Below are positions 27,986 to 36,833 of a DNA stretch of 64,000 nucleotides, piece after piece. The stretch lies in the NCBI RefSeq assembly GCF_034479515.1, contig NZ_CP140152.1:4526001-4590000 (forward strand), given 5' to 3'. The notes beneath the pieces are model-generated. The model was not told where the DNA came from and did no database searches. It saw only the letters and a program-made list of their open reading frames with translations. A program made the position numbers and the translations under genes. Numbering within the stretch: position 1 is the first letter of the stretch; each line of letters opens with the position of its first letter. This stretch comes from Duganella zoogloeoides. Lineage in GTDB: Bacteria; Pseudomonadota; Gammaproteobacteria; Burkholderiales; Burkholderiaceae_D.

Positions 27986-28921
27986 CTACAACGGCTGGCT
28001 GCTTCTGGTCGAATCATTGGACATCGGTACCCTTCTCAAGCACATGAAAATGGTTCCAGCAACAAGGAAAGCGACGCAGACAACGCTGCCCTCCGGTCCC
28101 TGCGCCCCACCGTTGAGCCACTCGGGCCCGAGCGGCTTGAGGGCGACCAGCAGTGGAGGAATATTCATGTCGAAGCCGGTCACAGGCAAGCCAAACCCAA
28201 CGGCCAGCAACCAATTCCAACCAGTATGCCAACCCATTACCCCAAGAAGGCTACGCGTTCGCCATACCCAGGCACAACAAAAGACGGCGTACAAGACCAT
28301 ACTGACGGTGGTCAGCCAATGCTGTCCGCGATTAAAGTGTGCCAGCGCAAACACGGCCGAACTGAATGCGACGGCCAGCAATAGATTCCATTTCTTGGCA
28401 AGCAGCGACAGCAACCAACCACGGAAAAAGATCTCCTCGGTGCTGGCCTGCAAGGCAAAGCACAGTAGCAACACGACCATGAATGCCAGCGCGCCGGGCG
28501 TATGCCAGCCACTGGCGAGCACAGTCGACGGATCAGACGGCGCGCGCTCCAGCCCTCCCGCCAGCCAGGTCATGGCCACTATGCCGGCGATGCTGGCCAT
28601 GCCGATCACATGCCCTTGCAGGAAGCAACGAAGCTTGGCGGCGCCGGTCAAGCCGATGGCGGCGAGGCTGCGGCCTTCGACCCGCTGGACCCATAGCAGC
28701 AAGATCAGCAACAACGATCCGGACGAAATCAGCAGGAATAGCGCAAATCCCCACCAGTCCACGGGCAAGCCTTTGGCATCGAGTCGAACCAAGCGCCGCA
28801 ACACCGGACCGGTTGCCATGTCGCTGACAATGATGAAGAACAGGGCAAGCACGGGTGCTAACACGCCCCATGGCACCCACCCGGCTGCCGTCTGCGTAGA
28901 AAAGATTTCTTGTGATTTCAC
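27986..28921 (-). CDS. CPBP-family intramembrane metalloprotease
   Basis: 311 aa with about eight hydrophobic segments. The three CPBP (Abi/CAAX protease) motifs are present in order: STEEIFFRGW (about 163-172 of the protein), FALAHFNRG some 30 residues later, and MGWHTGWNWLL. They form the glutamate/histidine metal site of Rce1-like proteases. I chose the GTG at 28921 (KSQEIFSTQ...), which has GGAGG five bases before it; the longer frame to 29008 lacks support. In bacteria such proteins act in peptide export or self-immunity; here it stands beside an AraC regulator, not a bacteriocin gene. Confidence 0.8.
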   Translation of the reverse strand: MKSQEIFSTQTAAGWVPWGVLAPVLALFFIIVSDMATGPVLRRLVRLDAKGLPVDWWGFALFLLISSGSLLLILLLWVQRVEGRSLAAIGLTGAAKLRCFLQGHVIGMASIAGIVAMTWLAGGLERAPSDPSTVLASGWHTPGALAFMVVLLLCFALQASTEEIFFRGWLLSLLAKKWNLLLAVAFSSAVFALAHFNRGQHWLTTVSMVLYAVFCCAWVWRTRSLLGVMGWHTGWNWLLAVGFGLPVTGFDMNIPPLLVALKPLGPEWLNGGAQGPEGSVVCVAFLVAGTIFMCLRRVPMSNDSTRSSQPL

Positions 28922-29013
28922 TGTTCCTCCATTCAGGGCCGCACTGCGGCATAAAGAATGGCCAGATGTTAAGCATTGCCAGGTACGGCGGATAGAACGA
29001 TCGTGCAATCAGC

Positions 29014-29814
29014 TCATTTGCCGCAGGCAATGATCCAGTGCCCGGGTGTCATGCCGAACGCGCTGCGGAACTGGCGGGTCAGGTGGCTCTGGTCGGCGAA
29101 ATGGCAGTGAAAGGCCACGTCGGCGATGGTCTCTCCTGCACCAAGAAGCTGGCGCGCCCGTTCCAGGCGCCGCATCGTGAGATAGCGGTAGGGGCTGGTG
29201 CCAAAGGCCTTACGAAAGTCGCGTGACAATTTCCAGCGATCACGACGCGCAATGCGCTCCAAAGTTGCCAGATCAACCGATTCGTCCCAGTGTCCATGCA
29301 AGTACTCCCGCGCGAGCTCCGCCGCGCGGTAGTCGGCATTGGGCAAGCGGCGCGAGCTGCCGCCTAGCCAATCCAGGGTGACTGCCAGCTCGTACAGGGC
29401 ATCACTATACTCAAGCTCGTCGAGCGGCCGGTCACAATCTTTCAATAGAGACATCGCCGCGTGCAACAAACGGCTGTCAGTTGACACCCCACCCTCAAGG
29501 AACGGCAGCGCCTTACCGCCAAGCATGCTTTGAAGGGTATATGGTTCGAGATACAAGGCCCTGTAACGGAAACCCTCCACCGTTCCAGCATGACCGTCGT
29601 GCAGTTCATCCGGATGTATGACCACCACGCCGCCGGGCAAAGAATGGCGTTCGCTGCCACGATAATGGAAACTCTGCACCCCATCTACAGTCAGGGCGAT
29701 CGCATAATTGTCGTGGCGGTGCGGAAGGTAGCCCTCGCCGGCGATAAAGGCCTCCATGCGCACGGGCTCGCCTTGTGCGCGTTTGCTCCAGTTGACGATC
29801 CTTGCTTCTCGCAT
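29014..29814 (-). CDS. AraC-family transcriptional regulator
   Basis: 266 aa. The N-terminal half is a cupin-like ligand domain (LPHRHDNYAIALTVDGVQSF, PGGVVVIHPDELHDGHAG). The C-terminal 100 residues hold the double helix-turn-helix: LATLERIARRDRWKLSRDFRKAFGTSPYRYLTMRRLERARQLL, then IADVAFHCHFADQSHLTRQFRSAFGMTPG. It lies upstream of the CPBP gene on the same strand and may regulate it; the ligand is unknown. Confidence 0.88.
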   Translation of the reverse strand: MREARIVNWSKRAQGEPVRMEAFIAGEGYLPHRHDNYAIALTVDGVQSFHYRGSERHSLPGGVVVIHPDELHDGHAGTVEGFRYRALYLEPYTLQSMLGGKALPFLEGGVSTDSRLLHAAMSLLKDCDRPLDELEYSDALYELAVTLDWLGGSSRRLPNADYRAAELAREYLHGHWDESVDLATLERIARRDRWKLSRDFRKAFGTSPYRYLTMRRLERARQLLGAGETIADVAFHCHFADQSHLTRQFRSAFGMTPGHWIIACGK

Positions 29815-29979
29815 CCGCTCTCCAAAATTGGCGTTCGGTCGTAGTATTTACCCGCAAACGATAGCAGAAGTGCGCCGAACAGGACAGTCGCGATAAATCC
29901 GCGCCGCATAAATTTCCACCCATGCGAGTAGGGCCATGCGAGTTCCGCCGAGGGCAGCTCCTGGCCGGTTTCCGCTGCA

Positions 29980-30471
29980 TCAGTAATTGAACACTAGTGG
30001 CAAGGCAGGGCGGAAATCATGCCGCAGACCGGAAAAGCCATAGTCGAACGTGATTTCCATGAGATGGTGCTTATCTTTCACAATGCTAATGCTTCCGGCA
30101 TCCACCGCCGCTTGAGCTGCATCCGACCACTTTTTTTCCATGGGAGTCGTGATGGCTATAGAGGTAATTTCGAGAACGCCAGCAGTGTGTTCAAGCGGTT
30201 GGCGGCGGTCGTCAGGTGCAGCATCGGGAGCTTTACCATTCTCGAGCCAGAACCACATCAGTTCCGACAAAGATACCTCGTTACCGATTCCAATAGACAT
30301 ACCCGCAGGCATGTACTCTGGCGTGTAATCCCACATAGGGAAAGGAATACTCATTCCCTTTACTGTGGGTCTGAAACACACCCCAAAGGGCGACACTGAG
30401 CTGTCGGTCAGTCTTTCGTAAAGCATCGTTGGCCGAGTAGTTTCACTTTGAACTTCCGACTCATCAGACAC
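29980..30471 (-). CDS. Hypothetical protein
   Basis: 163 aa starting with GTG at 30471; an ATG 15 codons later (MLYERLTDSS) is an alternative. No family recognised, no signal peptide. Features are PFPMWDYTPEYMP, a mid segment SLSELMWFWLENGKAPD, and a C-terminal ITFDYGFSGLRHDFRPALP. Less GC-rich than the backbone. Last gene before the att copy at 30635. Confidence 0.5.
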   Translation of the reverse strand: MSDESEVQSETTRPTMLYERLTDSSVSPFGVCFRPTVKGMSIPFPMWDYTPEYMPAGMSIGIGNEVSLSELMWFWLENGKAPDAAPDDRRQPLEHTAGVLEITSIAITTPMEKKWSDAAQAAVDAGSISIVKDKHHLMEITFDYGFSGLRHDFRPALPLVFNY

Positions 30472-30567
30472 CCACAGGAGCTCGATAAACGCGTTGCGAA
30501 AAAAGAATCGTCGATTTTCTGTTCCTTGGCCAGGATGCGGACGCCTTTAAACCAAGCTGGACAAGCC

Positions 30568-30664
30568 CCCATAGAGAAAAACCCGCACGGGGCGGGTTTT
30601 TTAGGTCTTGCTGAGCCTGCTTGAAACGAATAAGTGGTGGAGACGGCGGGAATCGAACCCGCGT
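30568..30664 (+). repeat. Island-end repeat, inner copy, with 30-bp ssrA att site
   Basis: Same block as 26328-26422: CCCCCATAGAG, terminator hairpin AAAACCCGC/GCGGGTTTT (30577-30602), GAAACGAATAAG, then 30635-30664, which is identical over 30 bp to the 3' end of ssrA at 36473-36502, including the encoded CCA and T-arm. Homology stops after base 30664. This is the far attachment site of an island inserted in ssrA. Confidence 0.88.
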
Positions 30665-31200
30665 AGTTTGAGCAACCATGCGGCTTACAGCATCATGGTT
30701 GGCGCCACGTTGTCATTGTGCAGACGTGTGCACTCAGCTCATCGGCGAGGATTGCCGCTTCTGTACGGCGCTTAAGATGCCGTTAGGCGCCGACGGCTGC
30801 TTACGCCCCAGGCTGTGTGAAAACTCCGAATCTCAAAATATTCGTGGGTAGGGTGACCATTGCCGACACCGAGAAAACGGTATGGCGCGCGTTTTGAGAG
30901 GCCGTTTTTTGAAGGCTCCGAATTTTTCTGTGTTTTCACACAGCCTAGCCCCGTTGCACACGTTCGTGGTTGAGCCAATCACGCTCATCCCACAACTACA
31001 TGAGCTCCCGAGCCGCACCTCCAGCTTGAACCGACTGGCCGCAGGGCAAGCACGGGTCGGCGCACTTGACTAGACCGCCGTCTGGCTATCGCTTAAGGTG
31101 ATGGCTTTCGTACCTCGGGACTTTCCATGCGCGTTTTACCTTCTATTCGATGGCTAACTGAAACAATAGAATTGCACGATTGCATTTTTGGAAGCCCGGT
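30665..31200. other. Non-coding island stretch around a MITE
   Basis: 536 bp without a credible gene. Just inside the att copy, CAACCATG and CATGGTTG (30674 and 30694) form an inverted repeat that could be an integrase binding arm. The MITE at 30810-30946 fills the centre. The last part leads into the histidine kinase gene; no promoter can be named. Confidence 0.5.
30810..30946. mobile_element. MITE with 15-bp terminal inverted repeats
   Basis: 137 bp bounded by AGGCTGTGTGAAAAC and its exact complement (30932-30946). It has no transposase. Inside, CCGAAT and TTTTGAGA-type short repeats suggest an internally deleted insertion sequence. No obvious target duplication at the borders. Confidence 0.7.
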
Positions 31201-32235
31201 GTGAAAATTGAAACTCCCTTGCTCGTTCCCGTGCTGGCCGCACTGCCTGTGTGCGCCTGCATGGCCATCCTCGGCCTGCCCGCCTACGGTAATGGCTATA
31301 TAGTTGCCTTTCGTACGCTTTTCTTCGTCGCCTGCCTGGTGTGGCTAATTCCGCTGACGCTGCTTCAGCGGGCCATGTGGCGTCGCGATTGGTCCTGGCT
31401 GCGCATGGGATCGATACTGCTGGCGACCACCTATGCCATGGCGATTACGAACGCCTTTCTGGGACAGAGCTTTGGGATCGCGATCGGACGGGAGACGGGC
31501 TACCAATGGGAATATCTGGCACGGGGCCTGGATAGCTGCTGGCTGGCGTTGGTCGCGTTCTGCGCGGTCCATGCAGTGGCGGCCTATTACCTGTCGCTGC
31601 AACAGGTCCGGCTGCATCTGGCACAGGCGCAAAGCTCGGCCCGCGACGCCGAGTTGCGCGCGCTGCGCCTGCAGGTCAATCCGCACTTCCTATTCAACTC
31701 GCTTAACGCGATTTCAGCGCTGGTGTCGGCCCAATCCAACCGTGAAGCCAACCGCATGCTCGCGTGCGTGGCCGACTTCCTGCGCGCCACCCTGGCGCAT
31801 GATGGCCGCCACGAGCATGCGCTGGCCGATGAACTAGCTCTGCTCGACGCCTACCTGGCCATCGAAAAAGCGCGCCTCGGCGAGCGCCTGCGCCTGACGA
31901 TGAAAACCGGCCCCGACCTGCTGGGCAGCGTTGTGCCCTACCTCATGCTACAGCCGCTGGTCGAGAATGCGATCCGCCACGGCATCGCGCCGCTGTCCGC
32001 TCCCGGGCGGCTCGATATTCTGATCGAGCGCGCCGGGACGCGCCTGCTCATCGACGTACAGAACGATGGCCAGCCGTCGGCGCAAAAGGGTAGCGGCATC
32101 GGCCTGGCCAACGTCCGCGAACGCCTGTGCCACCTATACGGCGCGGAGCAAGAGGTGGATGCAGGTTGGCGTCCGGATGGCCGCTTCCACGTGCAGATTT
32201 CCATGCCGCTGCGCGGCATCGAGGTGGCGGCATGA
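31201..32235 (+). CDS. LytS-type sensor histidine kinase
   Basis: 344 aa, starting at GTG 31201 with GGAAG six bases upstream; a TTG at 31180 is possible. Four N-terminal membrane segments (about 5-140) are followed by the His_kinase domain with LRLQVNPHFLFNSLNAISAL, whose histidine is phosphorylated, and an HATPase domain with LQPLVENAIRHGI and the glycine box KGSGIGLANVRERL. The stop overlaps the start of the response regulator by four bases, so they are coupled. The signal is not evident. Confidence 0.9.
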   Translation: MKIETPLLVPVLAALPVCACMAILGLPAYGNGYIVAFRTLFFVACLVWLIPLTLLQRAMWRRDWSWLRMGSILLATTYAMAITNAFLGQSFGIAIGRETGYQWEYLARGLDSCWLALVAFCAVHAVAAYYLSLQQVRLHLAQAQSSARDAELRALRLQVNPHFLFNSLNAISALVSAQSNREANRMLACVADFLRATLAHDGRHEHALADELALLDAYLAIEKARLGERLRLTMKTGPDLLGSVVPYLMLQPLVENAIRHGIAPLSAPGRLDILIERAGTRLLIDVQNDGQPSAQKGSGIGLANVRERLCHLYGAEQEVDAGWRPDGRFHVQISMPLRGIEVAA

Positions 32236-32981
32236 ACATCAGGGTGGTGATCGTCGACGACGAACCGCTGGCCAGGCTGGCGGTCAAGGTCAGGCTGGCG
32301 CAGCGCGGCGCCTTTGAACTGGTTGGCGAATTCGGTGACGGAGCCAGCGCCTACGAAGGTATTCTGGCGCTGAAGCCCGACCTGGTGTTCGTCGATGTCG
32401 AAATGCCGGGCAAGTCCGGCCTCGACGTGCTGGCCGCACTGCCGCCGGCGCAGCGGCCGATGGCGATCCTGCTCACCGCCTACGACGGCTTCGCCCTGCA
32501 AGCCTTCGAACTGGCCGCCCTCGATTATCTGCTCAAGCCCGTCGATGACGAACGCTTCGACGAAGCCCTTGACCGTGCTCAGCAGGCTTTTCCCTACCGC
32601 GGCCATGGCCGTGCCGCAGCTCCGGCAGCACCGAAAGCGCGCACTTTCAGCGTGCGTGTCGGATCGCGCACGGTGCTGGTGCCGGTTGCAGAGGTCGAGC
32701 GCATCGAGGCGGACGGCGACTACGCCTCCCTGCATGCGAACGGCAAAACCTGGCTGATGCGTGAACGCCTGCACAACCTGGCCATGCAGCTCGATCCGCG
32801 CCAGTTCCATCGTGTGCACCGCTCGTCCATCGTACGGCTGGACATGATCGCCGAGCTGCGCTCGCTCACCAACCGGGATGCCATGCTGCGCCTGCGCGAC
32901 GGCAGTGTGCTGCGCGCCAGCCGCTCCTATATGCCCGCTCTGACGGAGGCACTGCAACACCTCGACAAGAAACCCGAATGA
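32232..32981 (+). CDS. LytTR-family response regulator
   Basis: 249 aa. Receiver domain at 1-120 with VIVDDEPLARL, the phospho-aspartate in DLVFVDVEMPGKSG, and YLLKPVDDERF. The LytTR DNA-binding domain lies at about 140-245 (VERIEADGDYASLHANGKTWLMR, FHRVHRSSIVRLDMI). Partner of the kinase upstream. The S41 peptidase gene 70 bp downstream, with its own ribosome site, is a plausible target. Confidence 0.93.
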   Translation: MNIRVVIVDDEPLARLAVKVRLAQRGAFELVGEFGDGASAYEGILALKPDLVFVDVEMPGKSGLDVLAALPPAQRPMAILLTAYDGFALQAFELAALDYLLKPVDDERFDEALDRAQQAFPYRGHGRAAAPAAPKARTFSVRVGSRTVLVPVAEVERIEADGDYASLHANGKTWLMRERLHNLAMQLDPRQFHRVHRSSIVRLDMIAELRSLTNRDAMLRLRDGSVLRASRSYMPALTEALQHLDKKPE

Positions 32982-33051
32982 TGCAGGGCGCATCACGCGC
33001 ATTTTTTTCACACAACAATCAAACGCTTCGTAGTCCAACTTGGAGGAATGT

Positions 33052-34146
33052 ATGGCATGTAGAAAGAAATTTGTCGCAGCAGTCGTATTGGGTGCGCTGT
33101 TGTCGTTTTCCGCCTTCGCGGCGGAGGACACCGTCTTGAACGCGTCCGCCCGCGCTGCGATCGTGCAGACACTGGTAACGAAAATGAACGCGAATTACAT
33201 CGAGCCAGCGGTGGCGGAACGGGTCGGCAGTGCGATCGTCAGGAAAAATGCAGAAGGAGGTTATGCGACCGCCGCCAGCGTGAAGGCGTTCAGTGCGGCG
33301 CTGGCGAAGGACTTGCGCGAATTGAGCGGCGACTTGCATTTCGGCGCCGCGTTTTATGAAGGTCTTCGTGAGCGTAGCGGTACCCCCGAACTGCCCAACC
33401 GCGCCAAGATGGAAGAGTGGCGCGACCAAACCGCGCGGCGCGGCTATGACATCGAGAAGATCGAACGCCTTCCCGGCAACGTCGGCTATATCGAGCTAAG
33501 CGGCTTTGGCGGCCCGGAATTCGTCGGCGCGGCGTACACGGCGGCGATGTCACTCATGGCGGGCACGGATGCGCTGATCCTCGACCTGCGCCGCAACGGC
33601 GGCGGCAGCCCGGCCAGCGTGGCTTACCTGATGAGTCATTTCTTCCCGCTCGGCGACGAGCGTCACCTGATCGACATGTACGACCGTCCGAGCGATACGA
33701 CGCGGCAGTTCTGGACCGTGAAGACGGTCGCACAGCGTTACGACAAGCCTGTGTACGTGCTGACCTCGGCCCGCACATTCTCCGGAGGGGAGGATTTCTC
33801 CTATGGCATCCAGGCGCAGAAGCGCGGTACGGTGGTCGGAGAAACCACAGGCGGCGGCTCCAATCCGGTGAGCTGGTACAACGTGGGGCAGGACATCATT
33901 GTCTCGATCCCGACCGCGCGCACGACCAATTTCGTCACCAAAACCAACTGGGAGCACGTCGGCGTAAAACCGGATATTGCCGTGCCCGCAGCACAGGCTC
34001 TGCAGACGGCGCAGGTCGCCATTCTGCGCAACCTGGTGTCATCGGCAAAGGACGGCAACGAGCGCATAGAACTGCAGCGCCTGCTTGCGATGGTGGAGAA
34101 AGGGGAGTCCGAGAAGCCGGTGTACACGCGCAGGGGCGAGCCTTAA
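33052..34146 (+). CDS. Exported S41-family peptidase
   Basis: 364 aa from the ATG at 33052 (GGAGG five bases before). Signal peptide of about 24 residues ending SFSAFA. An N-terminal helical domain is followed by the S41 fold: GNVGYIELSGFGG, DALILDLRRNGGGSP, then LTSARTFSGGEDFSYGIQ, where the serine is the nucleophile, and GTVVGETTGGGSNP. The layout resembles the nisin-resistance/tail-specific protease branch without a PDZ domain. It follows the LytS/LytTR pair and may be its effector. Substrate unknown. Confidence 0.85.
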   Translation: MACRKKFVAAVVLGALLSFSAFAAEDTVLNASARAAIVQTLVTKMNANYIEPAVAERVGSAIVRKNAEGGYATAASVKAFSAALAKDLRELSGDLHFGAAFYEGLRERSGTPELPNRAKMEEWRDQTARRGYDIEKIERLPGNVGYIELSGFGGPEFVGAAYTAAMSLMAGTDALILDLRRNGGGSPASVAYLMSHFFPLGDERHLIDMYDRPSDTTRQFWTVKTVAQRYDKPVYVLTSARTFSGGEDFSYGIQAQKRGTVVGETTGGGSNPVSWYNVGQDIIVSIPTARTTNFVTKTNWEHVGVKPDIAVPAAQALQTAQVAILRNLVSSAKDGNERIELQRLLAMVEKGESEKPVYTRRGEP

Positions 34147-34508
34147 TCGAACCGGTGCGCATGCAGGATGCACCTGCCCTGCGCACCGACGAGTACGAAC
34201 GTGACCAAGCGCGGGCACCGGTACCGTAGGCGCTGCGCACGTTCACGCCGTGCGGAATGCGCACGACGGCCAGCTGTGGCAAGAGGCGCAGGGTGCTCGT
34301 GGCGTTCGTGAAGTACATGACGTAGGGGGCGTCCTCGCAGCCCGTCACGTACGGCCGCTTCTGGCCGATATCGGCAGGTCGCGCAAGCATAGCATGTTGC
34401 CGTTACGAAAACATCATGATCAACCCCGACACGCCGTTGTCGCCCCAAAGCACGCTGTCGCGCTACATTGTCATTTTGTCCCCCTCTATCCCGAATCCTG
34501 AGCAGGAT
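34147..34508. other. Gap between peptidase gene and integrase remnant
   Basis: 362 bp. On the minus strand an open frame (about 33935-34390) includes GQKRPYVTGCEDAPYVMYFTNATSTLRL, but it overlaps the peptidase gene and has no ribosome site. It may be debris from the event that removed the start of the integrase. No feature called. Confidence 0.35.
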
Positions 34509-35522
34509 TGATCACCTAGCTTCGATTACACAGCCACCTTTCCCAAGTCCACCAACGCGGCCAAGTTTGCCAATCAGCTCGGCGACGTCGAGCTGATCGA
34601 GTCATACCTGGAAGCCTGGCTGAAGCGCCAGAAGCCTCACCTCAAGGCCAGCGGATGGGACGGCTACCGCAAGATCGTGGACGGCAAGCTGATCCCCTGG
34701 TTCGGGAAACTCAAAGTGTCGGAGTTGAAGAAGAAGCACATGCGGGAAAAGCTGCAGGAGAGCACCGCCAGCAACAAGACCCTCGCCAACATTCAAAGCG
34801 TCATGCGCAAGGCCCTGGACGACGCCATCAACGACGAGCTGATCGATATCAACCCGCTGGCCAACTGGTGCTTCTCCAAGATCGAGCCTCCGAAGGAAGA
34901 GGATGAGATCGATCCCTTCAGTAAAGACGAGCAAGCCATCATCCTCGAGCAGCTGACTGGCCAGGCCCGCAACCTTATCCAGTTCGCATTCTGGACCGGC
35001 ATGCGTACGTCCGAGCTGGTGGCGCTGGACTGGGGCGACATCGACCTCGTGCGCAGCGTGGTCAAAGTAACCCGCGCCCTTACCCAGAAGTCGAAGGAAG
35101 CCGAGAGCACCAAGACGGCCGCCGGCCGACGTGAGATAAAGCTGCTACAGCAAGCGCTCGAGGCGCTGAAGGAGCAGAAGCAGCATACCTGGCTAAATGG
35201 CGCCGAGGTGTTCCAAAACCCACAGACTGGTGAGCGATGGACTGGCGATCAGTCGATTCGCAAGACGCTGTGGACATGGGCATTAAAACGGGGCGGTGTT
35301 CGGTATCGTAAGCCATATCAGACGCGCCACACCTACGCGAGCATGATGCTTTCTGCCGGGGAGCACCCAATGTGGGTGGCGAGGCAGATGGGTCACAAGG
35401 ACTGGACGATGATCGCTCGAGTTTACGGCCGCTGGATGCCAGATGCGGACCTCGACGCCGGTAAAAGAGCAGAGTCAGTCTTCAACAGATCCCCGGGCGA
35501 ACTACTCTCCAAAGCGTCATGA
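34509..35522 (+). pseudogene. Tyrosine recombinase (phage-type integrase), 5'-truncated
   Basis: The open frame begins just after a TGA at 34506-34508 and has no usable start in its first 55 codons (first GTG at 34677). The deduced protein starts inside the Arm-binding/DUF3596 part (FDYTATFPKSTNAAKF), so about 60 N-terminal residues are missing. The core-binding domain (SYLEAWLKR...WDGYRK) and the catalytic domain remain: FWTGMRTSELVALDWGDI (Arg), RHTYASMMLSAGEHPMWVARQMGHKDWTMIARVYGRW (His-x-x-Arg and Tyr). Probably inactive unless an alternative start is used. Nearest integrase to the ssrA att site. Confidence 0.75.
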
Positions 35523-35536
35523 ATTACTCATGAGTG

Positions 35537-36298
35537 CTACTCTGTGAATTTCCCGGACAGCTCAGAATGGAAGGTTCCCCAAGCGTAGTTCATCTTGTCG
35601 AATTGACGCTTATAGGAGCCCTCCTCAAATCTAGCGGCCTCTTTTACGAGGTCAGTCGCCATCACCATAATTTGGATAGCGATCCATAGTATTCCGAAAG
35701 TAAGCTCGGCGCGAGTTTCACCGAAAAGTCGAAGATTGCCGTCATCAGTTTCGTGGCGATCAGATAACGCGGCTAAGTCCCAGTGTGCGAAGCTGTTTAA
35801 AATTACATAAGGCGCAGCGAGGAAGGACAGCCTCGCTACCCGGATCGATTGCGCAATATTCTTGCTCCTCAGCGTAAGATCTTTCAACCGCTGTTTTTCG
35901 AGGGCAAGTCGATCAATTCTTGCTTGCAACTCCTGTATATCCTCGAGAGTCAGGTTTTCGTCCTCGAGCAATGTCTTTGAAAGTTTCAAATCCCCATCCA
36001 CCTCATCAAAAACCATTTGTTGGAAATGGGCGGGGTCCTTCAGTAGAGTCATATTCACAAACGACTCAAGCATCGCACGTATGTGCAGCGACGCATGAGC
36101 ATCGAGGCTCGCGCGGATGAGAACATTGCAAGCATTCAAGCTTTCTACAATGTTGAGGTATAGGGCCGACTGAGTCCGCCGCTGGTCATCAAGACCCGGC
36201 TCCATCGACTGCGTGAGGTCCATGGCAGCTAAGCCGACTATTTCTGCAGTAGCCTTTGCAAGAACTGCATCACTGTGCTGCGCCTTAAACCTTGGCAT
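35537..36298 (-). CDS. DUF5677-like protein of unknown function
   Basis: 253 aa, convergent with the integrase (14-bp gap). The pattern of a long helical core with IRASLDAHASLHIRAMLESFVNMTLL and an acidic charged coiled coil (about 105-140) resembles DUF5677 proteins, which have no known role and are common in mobile regions and near defence genes. A hydrophobic stretch (about 185-220) is too polar for a secure membrane call. Less GC-rich than the backbone. Confidence 0.55.
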   Translation of the reverse strand: MPRFKAQHSDAVLAKATAEIVGLAAMDLTQSMEPGLDDQRRTQSALYLNIVESLNACNVLIRASLDAHASLHIRAMLESFVNMTLLKDPAHFQQMVFDEVDGDLKLSKTLLEDENLTLEDIQELQARIDRLALEKQRLKDLTLRSKNIAQSIRVARLSFLAAPYVILNSFAHWDLAALSDRHETDDGNLRLFGETRAELTFGILWIAIQIMVMATDLVKEAARFEEGSYKRQFDKMNYAWGTFHSELSGKFTE

Positions 36299-36313
36299 GC
36301 CTGCCCCCTTACA

Positions 36314-36348
36314 AAAAGAAAAGGCCCGCGATCAGGCGGGCCTTCTTT
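36314..36348 (-). terminator. Terminator downstream of ssrA
   Basis: AAGGCCCGC/GCGGGCCTT hairpin with T-rich flanks on both sides. On the minus strand it ends in TTTTCTTTTTG, 125 bases after the mature tmRNA end. It lies within the island, just upstream of the DUF5677-like gene. Confidence 0.8.
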
Positions 36349-36472
36349 AAAACGCATTCAAGAGTCGGAAGGAGGTTGTCATTATGTTGTCATTCCAATG
36401 CCTATTTAGCCCCAAAGCACCCCAATTAATGCCAACCTTAACTACCTAACCCCTTGATTTTAAAGTGTTTTT

Positions 36473-36833
36473 TGGTGGAGACGGCGGGAATCGAACCCGC
36501 GTCCGCAAGCACTCCACAGACAGTTCTACATACTTAGCACTATCATTTAATTTAACCAGTACAACACGGACGTGCACGTTTTGGACTAGCGATTCACCTT
36601 AGATTTAGCGCTGATTGAAGTGACCCCTCACAGCGCGAGTCCCTGTAAATGACTCCACAGCTTTTAACGGCCCACCCCAGGGACGAGGTGTTGTGGAGCT
36701 AACAGCAATTAAGCTGCCAGTGCGTACGAGTTATCGTTTGCAGTTAAGTTTTTTCAGGTTGTATTTACGAGGTAGCCCGCCCTCGGTATGCCCTGCTCTG
36801 CTTTGCAACCCACGTCGAAACCAGGTCGTCCCC
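36473..36833 (-). ncRNA. ssrA: Transfer-messenger RNA (tmRNA)
   Basis: 361 nt. The 5' end GGGGAC (36833 down) pairs with GTCTCC before A-CCA at 36473; the CCA is encoded. The 3' part gives a T-arm GCGGGTTCGATTCCCGC. The tag frame runs from GCA at 36741 to TAA at 36709 and codes ANDNSYALAA, a normal ssrA degradation tag ending in ALAA. It rescues stalled ribosomes. The gene's 3' end is the insertion target of the island to its left. Confidence 0.95.

Larger units (their letters stand above)
30635..36502. mobile_element. Genomic island integrated in the 3' end of ssrA
   Basis: A 5.8-kb segment bounded by 30-bp direct repeats (30635-30664 and 36473-36502) equal to the tmRNA 3' end. It contains a tyrosine recombinase remnant, a two-component system with an S41 peptidase, and a DUF5677-like gene. 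ssrA keeps an intact 3' end because the repeat restores it. A second, older unit may extend to 26399. Confidence 0.8.

Noticed and set aside
30635..30710. Possible tRNA on the minus strand with a perfect T-arm and CCA
   Set aside because: No matching acceptor 5' strand, D-arm or anticodon arm lies upstream; the 30 bases equal the tmRNA 3' end, so it is an att copy.
30772..31073. Short open frames on both strands (60-70 codons)
   Set aside because: They run through the MITE, lack ribosome sites and look like no protein family.
33935..34448. Minus-strand frames after the S41 peptidase
   Set aside because: They largely shadow the peptidase gene; the unique part has no start signal.
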